Of a stretch of 18,149 bases of DNA, positions 1 through 7,455 are shown piece by piece. The notes below the pieces were generated by a model. It had not been told where the DNA came from, made no database searches, and saw only the letters and a list, made by a program, of their open reading frames with translations. This stretch comes from Halovenus sp. (GTDB lineage: Archaea; Halobacteriota; Halobacteria; Halobacteriales; Haloarculaceae), in assembly GCA_003551265.1 (NCBI GenBank), contig PUMG01000114.1, positions 1-18,149 on the forward strand, read 5' to 3'. Numbering within the stretch: position 1 is the stretch's first letter; the number at the start of each line of letters is the position of its first letter. Both the position numbers and the translations under genes were made by a program.

Positions 1-93
1 ATCCTCGTCGTCCCCGAGACACCCCCCAGCAAGCGTGAGTGCTCCCGTCCCCATCAGTGCAAGGGTACGTCTTCTCGGTAGATTCTCTGACAT
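1..93 (-). CDS. Tat-exported lipoprotein, N-terminus only (runs off left edge)
   Basis: Reading the minus strand from an ATG at 93 gives an open frame to the window edge. It begins MSENLPRRRTLALMGTG and continues ALTLAGGCLGDDED. This is a textbook haloarchaeal Tat lipoprotein signal: twin arginines (RRR), a short hydrophobic stretch, a lipobox (LAGGC) whose Cys would be lipidated, then an acidic tether. The mature domain lies outside the window, so the function cannot be told; such proteins are often solute-binding or cell-surface redox proteins. An in-frame ATG at 99 is an alternative start. I prefer 93 because the T-rich TATA-like element then sits 22-29 bases upstream, as in leaderless haloarchaeal genes. 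The gene is divergent from the large regulator at 203. Confidence 0.8.
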   Translation of the reverse strand, partial: MSENLPRRRTLALMGTGALTLAGGCLGDDED

Positions 94-113
94 TGTCATG
101 CAATCGCTGCAAG

Positions 114-123
114 CATAAAAAAT
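114..123 (-). promoter_or_regulatory. TATA-like element of the left-edge lipoprotein gene
   Basis: On the minus strand this reads ATTTTTTATG and lies about 22-29 bases before the ATG at 93. That spacing fits a leaderless archaeal transcript starting at the ATG. Seen in sequence; promoter activity is inferred. Confidence 0.5.
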
Positions 124-171
124 GTCACCGGTTGAACCACTGTGTCACGTCCTGGGAGGCCACCACTGAAG

Positions 172-178
172 ATATAAA
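172..178 (+). promoter_or_regulatory. TATA box of the HTH-STAND-TPR gene
   Basis: ATATAAA is centred about 28 bases before the ATG at 203, the spacing expected if transcription starts at or next to the start codon. A purine-rich GAGAGG also lies just before the ATG, but on a leaderless mRNA it would not be transcribed. The 103 bases between the two divergent start codons hold both TATA elements and nothing else I recognise. Confidence 0.6.
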
Positions 179-202
179 CGACAGGAGACTAATTGAGAGG
201 TA

Positions 203-3200
203 ATGGCTCGGTCGGACAGAATCGGGGAGACAGAAATCCTCCTCAAACGTCTCGATATTCTCGACCGTCTCTGTCTGGCCCCTGCACACATCCGCGACCT
301 CGTCGAGGAGACGGAACATTCTCGGTCAACAATCAACCGCGCAGTGAGCGAACTCGAAGCCGAAAGCTTCGTCGAGCGCGGTGTTGACGGAATCGAGGTC
401 ACGACCGCTGGCCGACTCGCGTGCGAACGCCTCGAACGCTTCCTGTCCGAACTGGACGACGTGCTGGTTGCCGAGGAAGTGCTTGACCAGCTCCCACCGG
501 ACACCGATATCGACCCCGCCGTCGTTGCCGGTGGGGATGCACTGCTGGTGAGCGAACCAGCCTCGTTTCGACCACTCGAACGGATGCACGAGGAACTGCT
601 CGCCGCCGACCGCTATCGAGCGCTCATTCCCACGCTCGAAGACGCCCGCCACGTCCGCCTTCTCTACGAGCACGTCGTCACTCGGGGCAATCCAGCCGAA
701 CTCGTCGTGACCCCCGAAGTGTTCGACACGTTGCGAGAGGAGTTCCCGCGACGGATGGCCGTTCTGGCGGGTGCGGACAACTTCTCGCTGTTCGTGGGCC
801 GGGTTCCGTCGTACTCGGTCGGGCTGTTCGACCACGATGAGCAGAGTCGCGTCCACCTTCTCGTCTTCACCGAGAACGGGAGCGTCCATGGCAGTATCGT
901 CAACGACACCGACACCGCTCTCGAGTGGGCCGAGACCCGGTATCGGGAGTGTCGAGCAGCGGCAACCGACCGGACGGACGCGCTGGTCGTCGACACCGAC
1001 GGGGGCATCCAACCGTTCGAGCCTCGCCCCGGCCCAACGCTACCCGTAGCACTCGAACGTGATGGCTTCGTCGCGGTCGATATCGCGTACTTCGGCGACG
1101 AGCCTGTTGCTGACCCGTCGACCGCCTGGCGCGCGGGTCTCTCACTCGCTGAGGTCCACACCGGCTACGCTATCGAACGGCCACAGCCCGACGAGACCGG
1201 AACGCCTGACAGCGAGTCAGTCCAGAAACCGACAGAGGCAGTCGACCGAGGTCTCGCCTCGACACTCGAATCGAACCTGGCTGCAGGCTCACACAGTGTC
1301 CTTCTGGGACCGCCAGGAGCCGGCAAGAGCACGGTGTGCAAACAGGTTGCCTGCGAGTGGTACGCCGACGACCGGGGACTGGTGCTGTATCGAGAAACCG
1401 GTCGGGGGAGCACGTTCACGGCAGTCGACGCGCTGGTCGAGACGGTGGCTGCGGCTGACGGCCACACGCTCGTCGTGGTCGAGGACGCTGCCCGTCAGGA
1501 CGCCAACGCCGTCTTCGATGCAATCGAACGACTCGACGGACGGGGAGACGTCAGCTTCCTGCTCGATGCTCGCGAGTACGAGTGGCGCGACTGTGACGTA
1601 CCACCGGCGGCCGCAGCGGCAATCGAGATAACTCGTGTTCCCCCGGTTCGAGAAGCAGACTGCGCGACGCTCGTCGAACACTTCGAGCGGACGGTTGATC
1701 GGAACATCAAAGTGTCATTTGACAGACTCTGGGTAGCAGTACAGGACGAAACGAAATCAGATAGCGCCAGAGGTCACGAGATGCTTCGATTGACTCACCG
1801 ACTGGCAACCTACGCAGATCCGCTCACGGACGAGCCGACAGCACTGGAAGACGACGTGGCTGCCGTCCGTGAGGAATTCGACGACGACCTCGCACTGACC
1901 GTCTGTACTCTCACAGCTACATTGGTAGCCGCAGGGGTGAGCATAGACCGAGGGCTGCTGTACGCGGTCGCCGAAGACGGCAAGTTCGACGCCGTCGACG
2001 CAACAATCGAACGACTCGAAGGTCGTGTGCTGTTTCCTCACGAGGGTGGAGACTACCGAACCGTTCACGAGGAGTGGGCGACAACGTTCCTCGACCAGTT
2101 GCTCGAAGACGACGAAACAGCGGCGTCTCGACGGTTCAGAGCAGGTGTTTCAGCCCTGTTGGCGCTGGCTGACGACAGCAGCCGCTGTGAGCGAATTGGC
2201 CGTCACCTGGACGACTGCGACACGCTCGGTGGCATCGTGAGCGATTCCGAGCGGTGGGTCAGCAACACCATCGAAGCAGTGTACGACCTGTTCTGGCGGC
2301 GAGTCTCACTGGTCGCACTGTTCGGTGACGGAACAGAACCACCATTCGACCTCCCCGATGCGTGTGCTGATGCAGCCGAGATACCGGGGCCGCACTGGGT
2401 TAGCGAACGCTTCGCCGAGGCGGGCTATTTCGACCGTGCGAAACGAGCAATCGAGCGTCTGGACCCAGAGGACCCCACCGAACGGGGGCAGTACTTTCAG
2501 GGGGTGGCAAACGTCGCGTACAAGCGCGGAGAGTATCACGAAGCCATCACAGTCCTCGAAGAAGCGCTTGTCCTCGCGCGGGAACAGGATGATCGAGCCG
2601 ACGAATTCTACTGTAACAAGGATCTCGGGCTGTGCAAGTGGCGTCTTGGAACCTACGACGAGGCCCGCAAGCACTTCGAAACCTGCATCGAGCGAGCACG
2701 GGAACTCGACGACCGTGGGCTCGAGATGACAGCATACACCAATCTCGGAGGAATCGCCTGGGTTCAGGGCGAGTACGAGCGAGCACGGGAATACAACAGA
2801 GAGAAGCTCGAGTACGCCCGTGAGAGAAGAGACCGCTTCGCAGAAACACTGTGCCACAACAACCTCGGTGTCATCGCACGCGTTCAAGGTGCATACGACC
2901 GTGCCGAGGAAAGACATGAGAGATGTCTCGTGCTCGCACGGGAAGGGGGGTTCCGACAGAGAGAAGTGAGCTGTCTCAACAACCTCGGACACGTCGCTTC
3001 AAAACGCGGTTCGTTTGAGGACGCAAGAGCGTTCCACGAAGCCGCACTCGAAATCGCCAGAGAGCTCAACATCTACAAAAACCAGGGAGAGAGTCACTGG
3101 CGACTCGGTGCCGTCGCAATCGATCGCGGCAACGTTGACAACACCCAGCATCATCTCGGCGAGACCGAACGTCACCTCGACGAGACCGAACGTCACCTCG

Positions 3201-3682
3201 ACGAGGCCGAATGGCACCTCGACGAGGCAGAAGCGATCTTCGAAGAAGGGGACAATCAGTTGTACATCGCTCGCGTCAGGCTCGAACAGGCGCGCCTGGC
3301 ACTCGAGCGCGGGGAGCACGCAGAGGCACGCAAACTGGCTGAGAACGCTCACGCAATCACCGAGGAGCTCGAAGCCGTCAACGAACGCAGCGAGTGTCGA
3401 ACGCTTCTCGGACGAATCGCACTCGCCGAAAACGATCCCGACCGAGCACGCGAACACTGGATTGGCGCCCTGGATACCTTCCAGAGCAAAGGGATATACG
3501 ACCACGCCCTGCGGACTCTCAAACACCTGGTCGAGGTGTGTCACGCCGAAGGTGACGTTGACGGAGTACACAGGTGGTACCACCGTGCCCAGGAACTGAG
3601 TGTCGACGTTCCCGACGCGACAGCCGCGTTACATCAGGAGTGGCTCGACGACGCAGAAAACGTTTATCTGGATTCGGAGTAA
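203..3682 (+). CDS. winged-helix / FilR1-like / STAND-type NTPase / TPR protein
   Basis: Product of 1159 residues. Residues about 15-80 form a winged helix (LVEETEHSRSTINRAVSELE, then a wing-like strand ending VTTAGR), like the TrmB/MarR-type helix-turn-helix of haloarchaeal regulators. Residues about 105-260 resemble the FilR1 middle domain that follows such helices. A P-loop NTPase follows: Walker A GPPGAGKST (369-377), Walker B-like LVVVED (423-428) and an Arg in LLDAREYEW (453-461) that could be a sensor. Residues about 550-740 are a helical linker that may include a winged helix. From about 760 to 1110 come TPR repeats of about 40 residues, recognisable by NLG...GEYERAREY patterns. The order DNA-binding/NTPase/TPR recalls STAND regulators such as MalT and AfsR and also STAND immune sensors, with the helix here at the N-terminus. 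The likely role is an ATP-dependent switch sensing a ligand or protein through the TPRs. The ligand, and whether it binds DNA, are unknown. It is followed after 11 bases by a TraB-like membrane protein, probably in the same operon. Confidence 0.8.
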   Translation: MARSDRIGETEILLKRLDILDRLCLAPAHIRDLVEETEHSRSTINRAVSELEAESFVERGVDGIEVTTAGRLACERLERFLSELDDVLVAEEVLDQLPPDTDIDPAVVAGGDALLVSEPASFRPLERMHEELLAADRYRALIPTLEDARHVRLLYEHVVTRGNPAELVVTPEVFDTLREEFPRRMAVLAGADNFSLFVGRVPSYSVGLFDHDEQSRVHLLVFTENGSVHGSIVNDTDTALEWAETRYRECRAAATDRTDALVVDTDGGIQPFEPRPGPTLPVALERDGFVAVDIAYFGDEPVADPSTAWRAGLSLAEVHTGYAIERPQPDETGTPDSESVQKPTEAVDRGLASTLESNLAAGSHSVLLGPPGAGKSTVCKQVACEWYADDRGLVLYRETGRGSTFTAVDALVETVAAADGHTLVVVEDAARQDANAVFDAIERLDGRGDVSFLLDAREYEWRDCDVPPAAAAAIEITRVPPVREADCATLVEHFERTVDRNIKVSFDRLWVAVQDETKSDSARGHEMLRLTHRLATYADPLTDEPTALEDDVAAVREEFDDDLALTVCTLTATLVAAGVSIDRGLLYAVAEDGKFDAVDATIERLEGRVLFPHEGGDYRTVHEEWATTFLDQLLEDDETAASRRFRAGVSALLALADDSSRCERIGRHLDDCDTLGGIVSDSERWVSNTIEAVYDLFWRRVSLVALFGDGTEPPFDLPDACADAAEIPGPHWVSERFAEAGYFDRAKRAIERLDPEDPTERGQYFQGVANVAYKRGEYHEAITVLEEALVLAREQDDRADEFYCNKDLGLCKWRLGTYDEARKHFETCIERARELDDRGLEMTAYTNLGGIAWVQGEYERAREYNREKLEYARERRDRFAETLCHNNLGVIARVQGAYDRAEERHERCLVLAREGGFRQREVSCLNNLGHVASKRGSFEDARAFHEAALEIARELNIYKNQGESHWRLGAVAIDRGNVDNTQHHLGETERHLDETERHLDEAEWHLDEAEAIFEEGDNQLYIARVRLEQARLALERGEHAEARKLAENAHAITEELEAVNERSECRTLLGRIALAENDPDRAREHWIGALDTFQSKGIYDHALRTLKHLVEVCHAEGDVDGVHRWYHRAQELSVDVPDATAALHQEWLDDAENVYLDSE
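3152..3235 (+). repeat. four in-frame 21-base tandem repeats (seven-residue units)
   Basis: Within the TPR gene, four 21-base units encode HLGETER, HLDETER, HLDEAEW and HLDEAEA (residues 984-1011). Neighbouring units are nearly identical in DNA, which points to recent slippage or duplication rather than old TPR divergence. Seven residues equal one heptad, so each added copy would lengthen a helix by two turns without breaking its phase. Confidence 0.85.
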
Positions 3683-3693
3683 CCTGTGAATCG

Positions 3694-5301
3694 ATGGGGA
3701 GTCGAAACGAGAGTCGTAGTGGTGAACACCCGAGAGGAGCCGCGGACACGGCAAGTCCCAAGGCGCTGATCCAGTCGACCGAGCCACCCGAAATCGACAC
3801 CAACCAGAAGGGTGACATTCACTTCGTCGAGGTGAACCACGCTGATTCGACGAGCGTCTCGGACGTCGTCGACTCGGTCGCAGTCGAAAAAGCCGATGTC
3901 GTTGCGCTCGAACTCGACGAAGACCGGTACAGACAACTGGTTGGTCAGGACGACGAAGAGGTGGACCGGGACGAAGTTCTCTCGGGCCAGACGACGTTTC
4001 AGTTTCTGGGTCAGTGGCTCCAGTCAGTCGCAGAAAACCGCTTCAGCGGGCACTTCGAAACCACCCACGAGGACGCGCTTCGGACGATACTCGAGAGTGT
4101 AGAGACCGCGAATGGCACAGTCGCAACAGTCGACCGGAATCTGAACGTCACCACACAGCGCCTGTGGAAGCAGACCCGGTTCGGAGACAGGCTGAGAGTC
4201 GGTGGTGCGCTCGTTTCCGAGCTGGGCGGGTCGCTGAAAGCCGCGCTCGCAATCGGTCTGTTCTGGGGACTACTCCTCGGAGCAACAGTTCGACTCTTTA
4301 CACCGCCACTTCTCATTCCACCGGAGACCGGTCCCGACGGAGGACTCCCGGTTCTGGGCGAGTTTACGGAACCAACGCTTTCGTTCCTCGATGCAATCGT
4401 CGTGATTATCCTGCTCGGCCTGGCGTTTGCGACGCCGCTATATCTGTTGCTCGCCGCCGCAACACGAGGGTTCGACACACACCGAACCGACATCGAGGAG
4501 TTGCTGGATACGGACCCGACCACGCTGATGACCCAGGAGTTCGCTCGGAGCCACGAGGATGCTGTCGCGTTGACCGACCAGCGAAACACGGTCATCGCTC
4601 GTCGATTGCTCGCGTTGCGTGATACAGGATACGATACGCTCGCAGTTGTGGGTGCGGGCCGGAGAGACGACATCGAACACTACGTCGAAAGCCCGTCGAG
4701 TCTGCCACAGGAAGCGCAGTTCACAGAGCCACTGCCGTCCGGTCGACTGCGGTCGGTGCTGTACCGGGGCTTTGGCTACGCGTGCATGCTCGGATTCGGG
4801 CTGTTGTTCGTTTTGCTCGCACTCGGTGGGGCACAGGATTGGCTGTTGATACAGCTGTTCGTCTCGTGGTTTCTGGTGAACTTCATCGCCGCCGCTGGCG
4901 TTGCCTATCTGAGCGGCGCACACTGGAAGAGCGCGAGCGCTGGTGGAGCGGTGGCCTGGGTGACGAGCGTCAACCCACTTATCACGCCGGGACTGTTCGT
5001 GGCCTACGTCGAACTCAGGTACACGAAAGTGCGGCTCTCGGACGTCCCGGTGATGAAGAACGTACTCCAGAAAGGCACCGGCACACTCACGAACCGGGTG
5101 GGACTGCTGTACCGTGATGTCGGACTCTTTCGACTGCTGTGTATCATGACTGCGGCGAACCTGGCGAGTTTCACGGCGAGCGTCTTGTTCGTCGTGGCGC
5201 TGTTGCCGTACATCGCAGCAGATGTCGGCGGAATCGAAGGCATCGGACGACTCCTCGTCGATGGAATCGAGGAAGGTACCCGACTCATCGCCGGTCAATA
5301 G
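3694..5301 (+). CDS. TraB/PrgY (Tiki-fold) family membrane protein, divergent motifs
   Basis: Product of 535 residues. The frame is open further upstream into the preceding gene, but the ATG at 3694, 11 bases after that gene's stop, gives a sensible N-terminus. The N-terminal half follows the TraB plan: a strand plus VEVNH (45-49, where the family usually has GTAH), VVALELDEDRYRQL (69-82), VDRNLNVTTQRLW (146-158), and DQRNTVIARRLLALRDTGYD with AVVGAGRRDDIEHY (295-330, usually GAGH). Hydrophobic segments lie at about 179-202, 231-257, 361-380, 383-408, 413-440 and 481-508, so this is a polytopic membrane protein. In Tiki/TraB proteins the two GxxH motifs are the conserved presumed metal or catalytic sites. 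Here the first has lost Gly and the second has lost His, so enzymatic activity is doubtful. The family name comes from plasmid pheromone shutdown, which need not apply here. Close linkage to the upstream STAND protein suggests they work together. Confidence 0.75.
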   Translation: MGSRNESRSGEHPRGAADTASPKALIQSTEPPEIDTNQKGDIHFVEVNHADSTSVSDVVDSVAVEKADVVALELDEDRYRQLVGQDDEEVDRDEVLSGQTTFQFLGQWLQSVAENRFSGHFETTHEDALRTILESVETANGTVATVDRNLNVTTQRLWKQTRFGDRLRVGGALVSELGGSLKAALAIGLFWGLLLGATVRLFTPPLLIPPETGPDGGLPVLGEFTEPTLSFLDAIVVIILLGLAFATPLYLLLAAATRGFDTHRTDIEELLDTDPTTLMTQEFARSHEDAVALTDQRNTVIARRLLALRDTGYDTLAVVGAGRRDDIEHYVESPSSLPQEAQFTEPLPSGRLRSVLYRGFGYACMLGFGLLFVLLALGGAQDWLLIQLFVSWFLVNFIAAAGVAYLSGAHWKSASAGGAVAWVTSVNPLITPGLFVAYVELRYTKVRLSDVPVMKNVLQKGTGTLTNRVGLLYRDVGLFRLLCIMTAANLASFTASVLFVVALLPYIAADVGGIEGIGRLLVDGIEEGTRLIAGQ

Positions 5302-5314
5302 CACGCATGGAAGG

Positions 5315-5320
5315 TTTTTT
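5315..5320 (+). promoter_or_regulatory. T6 run between TraB-like gene and squalene synthase
   Basis: The 34-base gap contains GGTTTTTTG. It could be a T-tract terminator for the upstream gene, a weak TATA element for the downstream gene, or both. It lies 16-21 bases before the ATG at 5336 and 31-36 before the in-frame ATG at 5351, so it does not settle the start. Confidence 0.3.
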
Positions 5321-5335
5321 GCCAGTTCCACCCGT

Positions 5336-6427
5336 ATGAAGCGTATCTCAATGAGTCTAGACGGCGGCCCCCCGCCCGAGTTGGATAACGCCGATATTGC
5401 GTGGTGTCACGACGCGGTGCAGGACGTTTCTCGCACGTTTGCTCTGACAGTAGAGACCCTTGAAGAGCCGATGGCCACCCGAATCTGTCTCGGATATCTC
5501 CTGTGTCGAATACCGGATACTATCGAGGATGCTGGACACATCCCGCCCGCCGATGCGGCCGCACTGTTGCGAACGTACGGCCGGGCACTCGACCCGAACG
5601 ACGAGACAGAGATGGAGACGTTCGTCGACGAAGCAGAGCCGTGGCAGCCACCGGAAGCAGAGCGGTCACCGGACTGGCACGTCGTCGGCGAAGCCGTCCG
5701 CGTTCACGCGACATTTCAGGAGCAGCCACCAGAAGTTCGCGAGGCAATCGTACCACCGGTGCTGGAACTCGTCGAAGGGATGGCGACGTTCGTCGAGCGC
5801 TACGCCGAGACTGGCGGGCTCCGTCTGGAGAGCGCCGAAGAACTCGAACGTTACTGCTACTACGCCGCCGGAACCGTTGGCTACCTGATAACGAACCTGC
5901 TGACGCAAGGGGAGATATCCGCCTCCCGTCGGAGAACGCTCTACGAGACGGCCGAAGGCTTCGGGCTGTTGTTACAGCTCGTCAACATCGCCAAGGACGT
6001 CAGCGACGACTACACCGAAGAGAACAACGTCTATCTTCCGGCCGCGTGGCTCCGCGAAGCCGGCGTTCCACAGGAGCGCGTCGTCGACCCGGAGTATCGC
6101 GACGATGCGGCGACTGTCGTCGAGCGGACTGCGGCCCGTGCCAGAACGTACCTCGACGACGCACAGCAGTATCTGACTGCAATGCCGCTGCGGGATGGAA
6201 ACACACTCGCGGCGTGGGGTGTTCCGTTCTTGCTCGCGGTCGGAACCCTCAGAGAACTCACCGACCGGCCGGAAGACGCGCTGACCGACCGCGACGTGAA
6301 GGTGTCGCGTGAAGAGGTGTACGCCGTTCTCGCTGCAACTCGCGGAGCGCCACAGGACGCAATTGCTGAACTCCGGTCAGCTATCGAAAACAGACCGCTA
6401 CACACGCTCGAGCACACACACTGGTGA
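5336..6427 (+). CDS. squalene/phytoene synthase family protein (probable squalene synthase)
   Basis: Product of 363 residues, the usual family length. It would condense two prenyl diphosphates head to head, giving squalene from farnesyl diphosphate or phytoene from geranylgeranyl diphosphate; both products feed haloarchaeal membrane squalenes or carotenoids. Visible motifs: SRTF (32-35), the first Asp-rich motif DTIED (61-65), a YCYYAAGTVGYL helix (173-184), and the second Asp-rich motif in NIAKDVSDDYTEENNVYLP (217-235). These two Asp clusters bind the Mg2+-diphosphates. No membrane anchor is evident. I lean to squalene synthase because of the YAAGTVG and EENNVYLP context, but phytoene synthase is possible. 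An ATG at 5351 (MSLDGG) is an alternative start. The frame is open upstream to 5222, inside the TraB-like gene, but that extension lacks family similarity. It converges on the flavoprotein gene at 6455. Confidence 0.85.
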   Translation: MKRISMSLDGGPPPELDNADIAWCHDAVQDVSRTFALTVETLEEPMATRICLGYLLCRIPDTIEDAGHIPPADAAALLRTYGRALDPNDETEMETFVDEAEPWQPPEAERSPDWHVVGEAVRVHATFQEQPPEVREAIVPPVLELVEGMATFVERYAETGGLRLESAEELERYCYYAAGTVGYLITNLLTQGEISASRRRTLYETAEGFGLLLQLVNIAKDVSDDYTEENNVYLPAAWLREAGVPQERVVDPEYRDDAATVVERTAARARTYLDDAQQYLTAMPLRDGNTLAAWGVPFLLAVGTLRELTDRPEDALTDRDVKVSREEVYAVLAATRGAPQDAIAELRSAIENRPLHTLEHTHW

Positions 6428-6454
6428 CCAGGCGTCGTCCCTGTTCGGAGATAT

Positions 6455-6892
6455 TCACATCCGGTCGCTGTAGTCCCAGCTGTACACCTCTCGGGGTTCG
6501 ATTCGAATCGACACCTCCTCTCGGTCCTCACCGAGTAACCAGTTGGCGAGTGAGGAGTCTGTCCCGCCGAGATACCGCTCCAGAAGGTCACGAAGCACGG
6601 CTTTGTCCGGGTCAGCGGAGACCGTCGCAGTCCCGTTGCCTCTGATTCCACGGTAGGGAATCTGATTCGTCGAGATGTCGAACGCAACCTCACGGTCTGT
6701 TCGGAGAAACCGGACGACGTGTGCATCCGCCTTCGTCGAACATTCGAGTGTCCCGTCACGATGTCGGTACCAGAGCGTCACGAGCCACAGCGACCCGTCC
6801 GGCCGGTGTGTGGCCAATCGCATCGGAACCGTCGTCTCCTCCAGAAACGTCTCGACTTCAGTCCCATCCCAGGTTCCACGGTATTTCGTCAT
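6455..6892 (-). CDS. pyridoxamine 5'-phosphate oxidase-like FMN-binding protein
   Basis: Product of 145 residues. The N-terminal part (FLEETTVPMRLATHRPDGSL then VTLWYRHRDGTL and ADAHVVRFLRTDREVAFDIS) follows the split-barrel flavin-binding fold of the PNPOx-like superfamily: a first strand ending in a substrate-facing turn, a Trp-containing second strand, and a helix before the third strand. GIRGNGTATV (about 82-91) matches the strand after the flavin-binding loop. These small proteins bind FMN, F420 or haem, and which one cannot be read here; the oxidation substrate is unknown. The frame is open upstream to 7264, but the ATG at 6892 has a TATA-like element at leaderless distance and begins the recognisable fold. 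Confidence 0.75.
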   Translation of the reverse strand: MTKYRGTWDGTEVETFLEETTVPMRLATHRPDGSLWLVTLWYRHRDGTLECSTKADAHVVRFLRTDREVAFDISTNQIPYRGIRGNGTATVSADPDKAVLRDLLERYLGGTDSSLANWLLGEDREEVSIRIEPREVYSWDYSDRM

Positions 6893-6913
6893 ACTGTACT
6901 GTTCGTCTGATAG

Positions 6914-6922
6914 TAAGATAAG
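6914..6922 (-). promoter_or_regulatory. TATA-like element of the flavoprotein gene
   Basis: On the minus strand it reads CTTATCTTA and lies 22-30 bases before the ATG at 6892, in the 46-base gap after the stop of the upstream minus-strand gene. It suggests the flavoprotein has its own leaderless promoter although both genes point the same way. Confidence 0.5.
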
Positions 6923-6938
6923 ACGGATGGTTTCGGAA

Positions 6939-7322
6939 CTAGTGGGATTCGTCAATATCGCGCTGTACGTGGAACGTGTCGTCGGTTCGCTCGTCGAGTC
7001 GGTGGTACATGGCCTGTAACCCGGGCGAGTCGGTTTCAGGAAGGACGTGAAATCGTATCGAGCCGTCGCGGATTGAGACACGAAACACGTCGGTTGTTTC
7101 GTCGTCGCGGACGAGATAGACGGGCATCGGCAGATTGAAAAAGTCTCCGTAGCGGTACGGCCCCTCCTCCAGAACCTGTTCGACGAGGTCGGTGAGCTCC
7201 GAATCCAGCCAGTCACCCTCGGGAACGAGCGAGAACGTGGTTCCGCCCTCGTACTGGAGACCACCGCTGTACGGGTACGTTCTCTTCGGATGTACGGGAA
7301 TGACGAACGACCGGCCGACCAT
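6939..7322 (-). CDS. conserved-looking protein of unknown function, 127 residues
   Basis: I do not recognise a family. The protein starts MVGRSFVIPVHPKRTYPY and is mostly strands and short acidic helices, with no signal peptide, membrane span or Cys cluster. It has the acidic bias of haloarchaeal cytosolic proteins (LVEQVLEEGPYRYGDFFNLP, LVRDDETTDVFRVSI), so it looks genuinely coding. Several aromatic residues sit around PYRYGDFFNLPMPVYLV (about 73-89). I chose the ATG at 7322 because TTTAAA lies 26-31 bases upstream of it; the ATG at 7343 is too close to that element. It is divergent from the HMCES-like gene and upstream of the flavoprotein on the same strand. A link to either neighbour is possible but unproven. 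Confidence 0.65.
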   Translation of the reverse strand: MVGRSFVIPVHPKRTYPYSGGLQYEGGTTFSLVPEGDWLDSELTDLVEQVLEEGPYRYGDFFNLPMPVYLVRDDETTDVFRVSIRDGSIRFHVLPETDSPGLQAMYHRLDERTDDTFHVQRDIDESH

Positions 7323-7347
7323 CGTACAATGATATGGCGGCATACGG

Positions 7348-7353
7348 TTTAAA
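7348..7353 (-). promoter_or_regulatory. TATA box of the 127-residue unknown gene
   Basis: TTTAAA lies 26-31 bases before the ATG at 7322 on the minus strand, which fits a leaderless transcript and decides between the two candidate ATGs. Confidence 0.55.
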
Positions 7354-7426
7354 TCCAGGGGCAAGCCGGCAGAGTCCAAAGCCAGCCACTGAAGCCGACA
7401 GCGACACCAGGAAGACAGTTCACGAG

Positions 7427-7432
7427 TTTATA
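7427..7432 (+). promoter_or_regulatory. TATA box of the HMCES-like gene
   Basis: TTTATA lies 24-29 bases before the ATG at 7456, as expected for a leaderless transcript. The 133-base gap between the divergent genes holds this and the opposite TATA box, about 75 bases apart; no further repeat or dyad was seen there. Confidence 0.6.
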
Positions 7433-7455
7433 GGTGCGGCGACCGTAACGAAGCT

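Noticed and set aside
3574..3693. N-terminal extension of the TraB-like protein into the upstream gene
   Set aside because: The extra 40 residues are Arg-rich and Cys-containing, unlike the acidic protein that follows, and overlap the real C-terminus of the TPR protein in another frame.
203..5301. The left module as a horizontally acquired island
   Set aside because: No integrase, transposase, tRNA or direct repeat borders were seen, and base composition looks like its neighbours by eye; a computed GC and codon-use comparison would be needed to support transfer.
5503..6312. 269-codon Arg-rich frame on the plus strand inside squalene synthase
   Set aside because: Its composition (very Arg-rich, low complexity) is typical of a frame-shifted shadow; the true frame has all family motifs.
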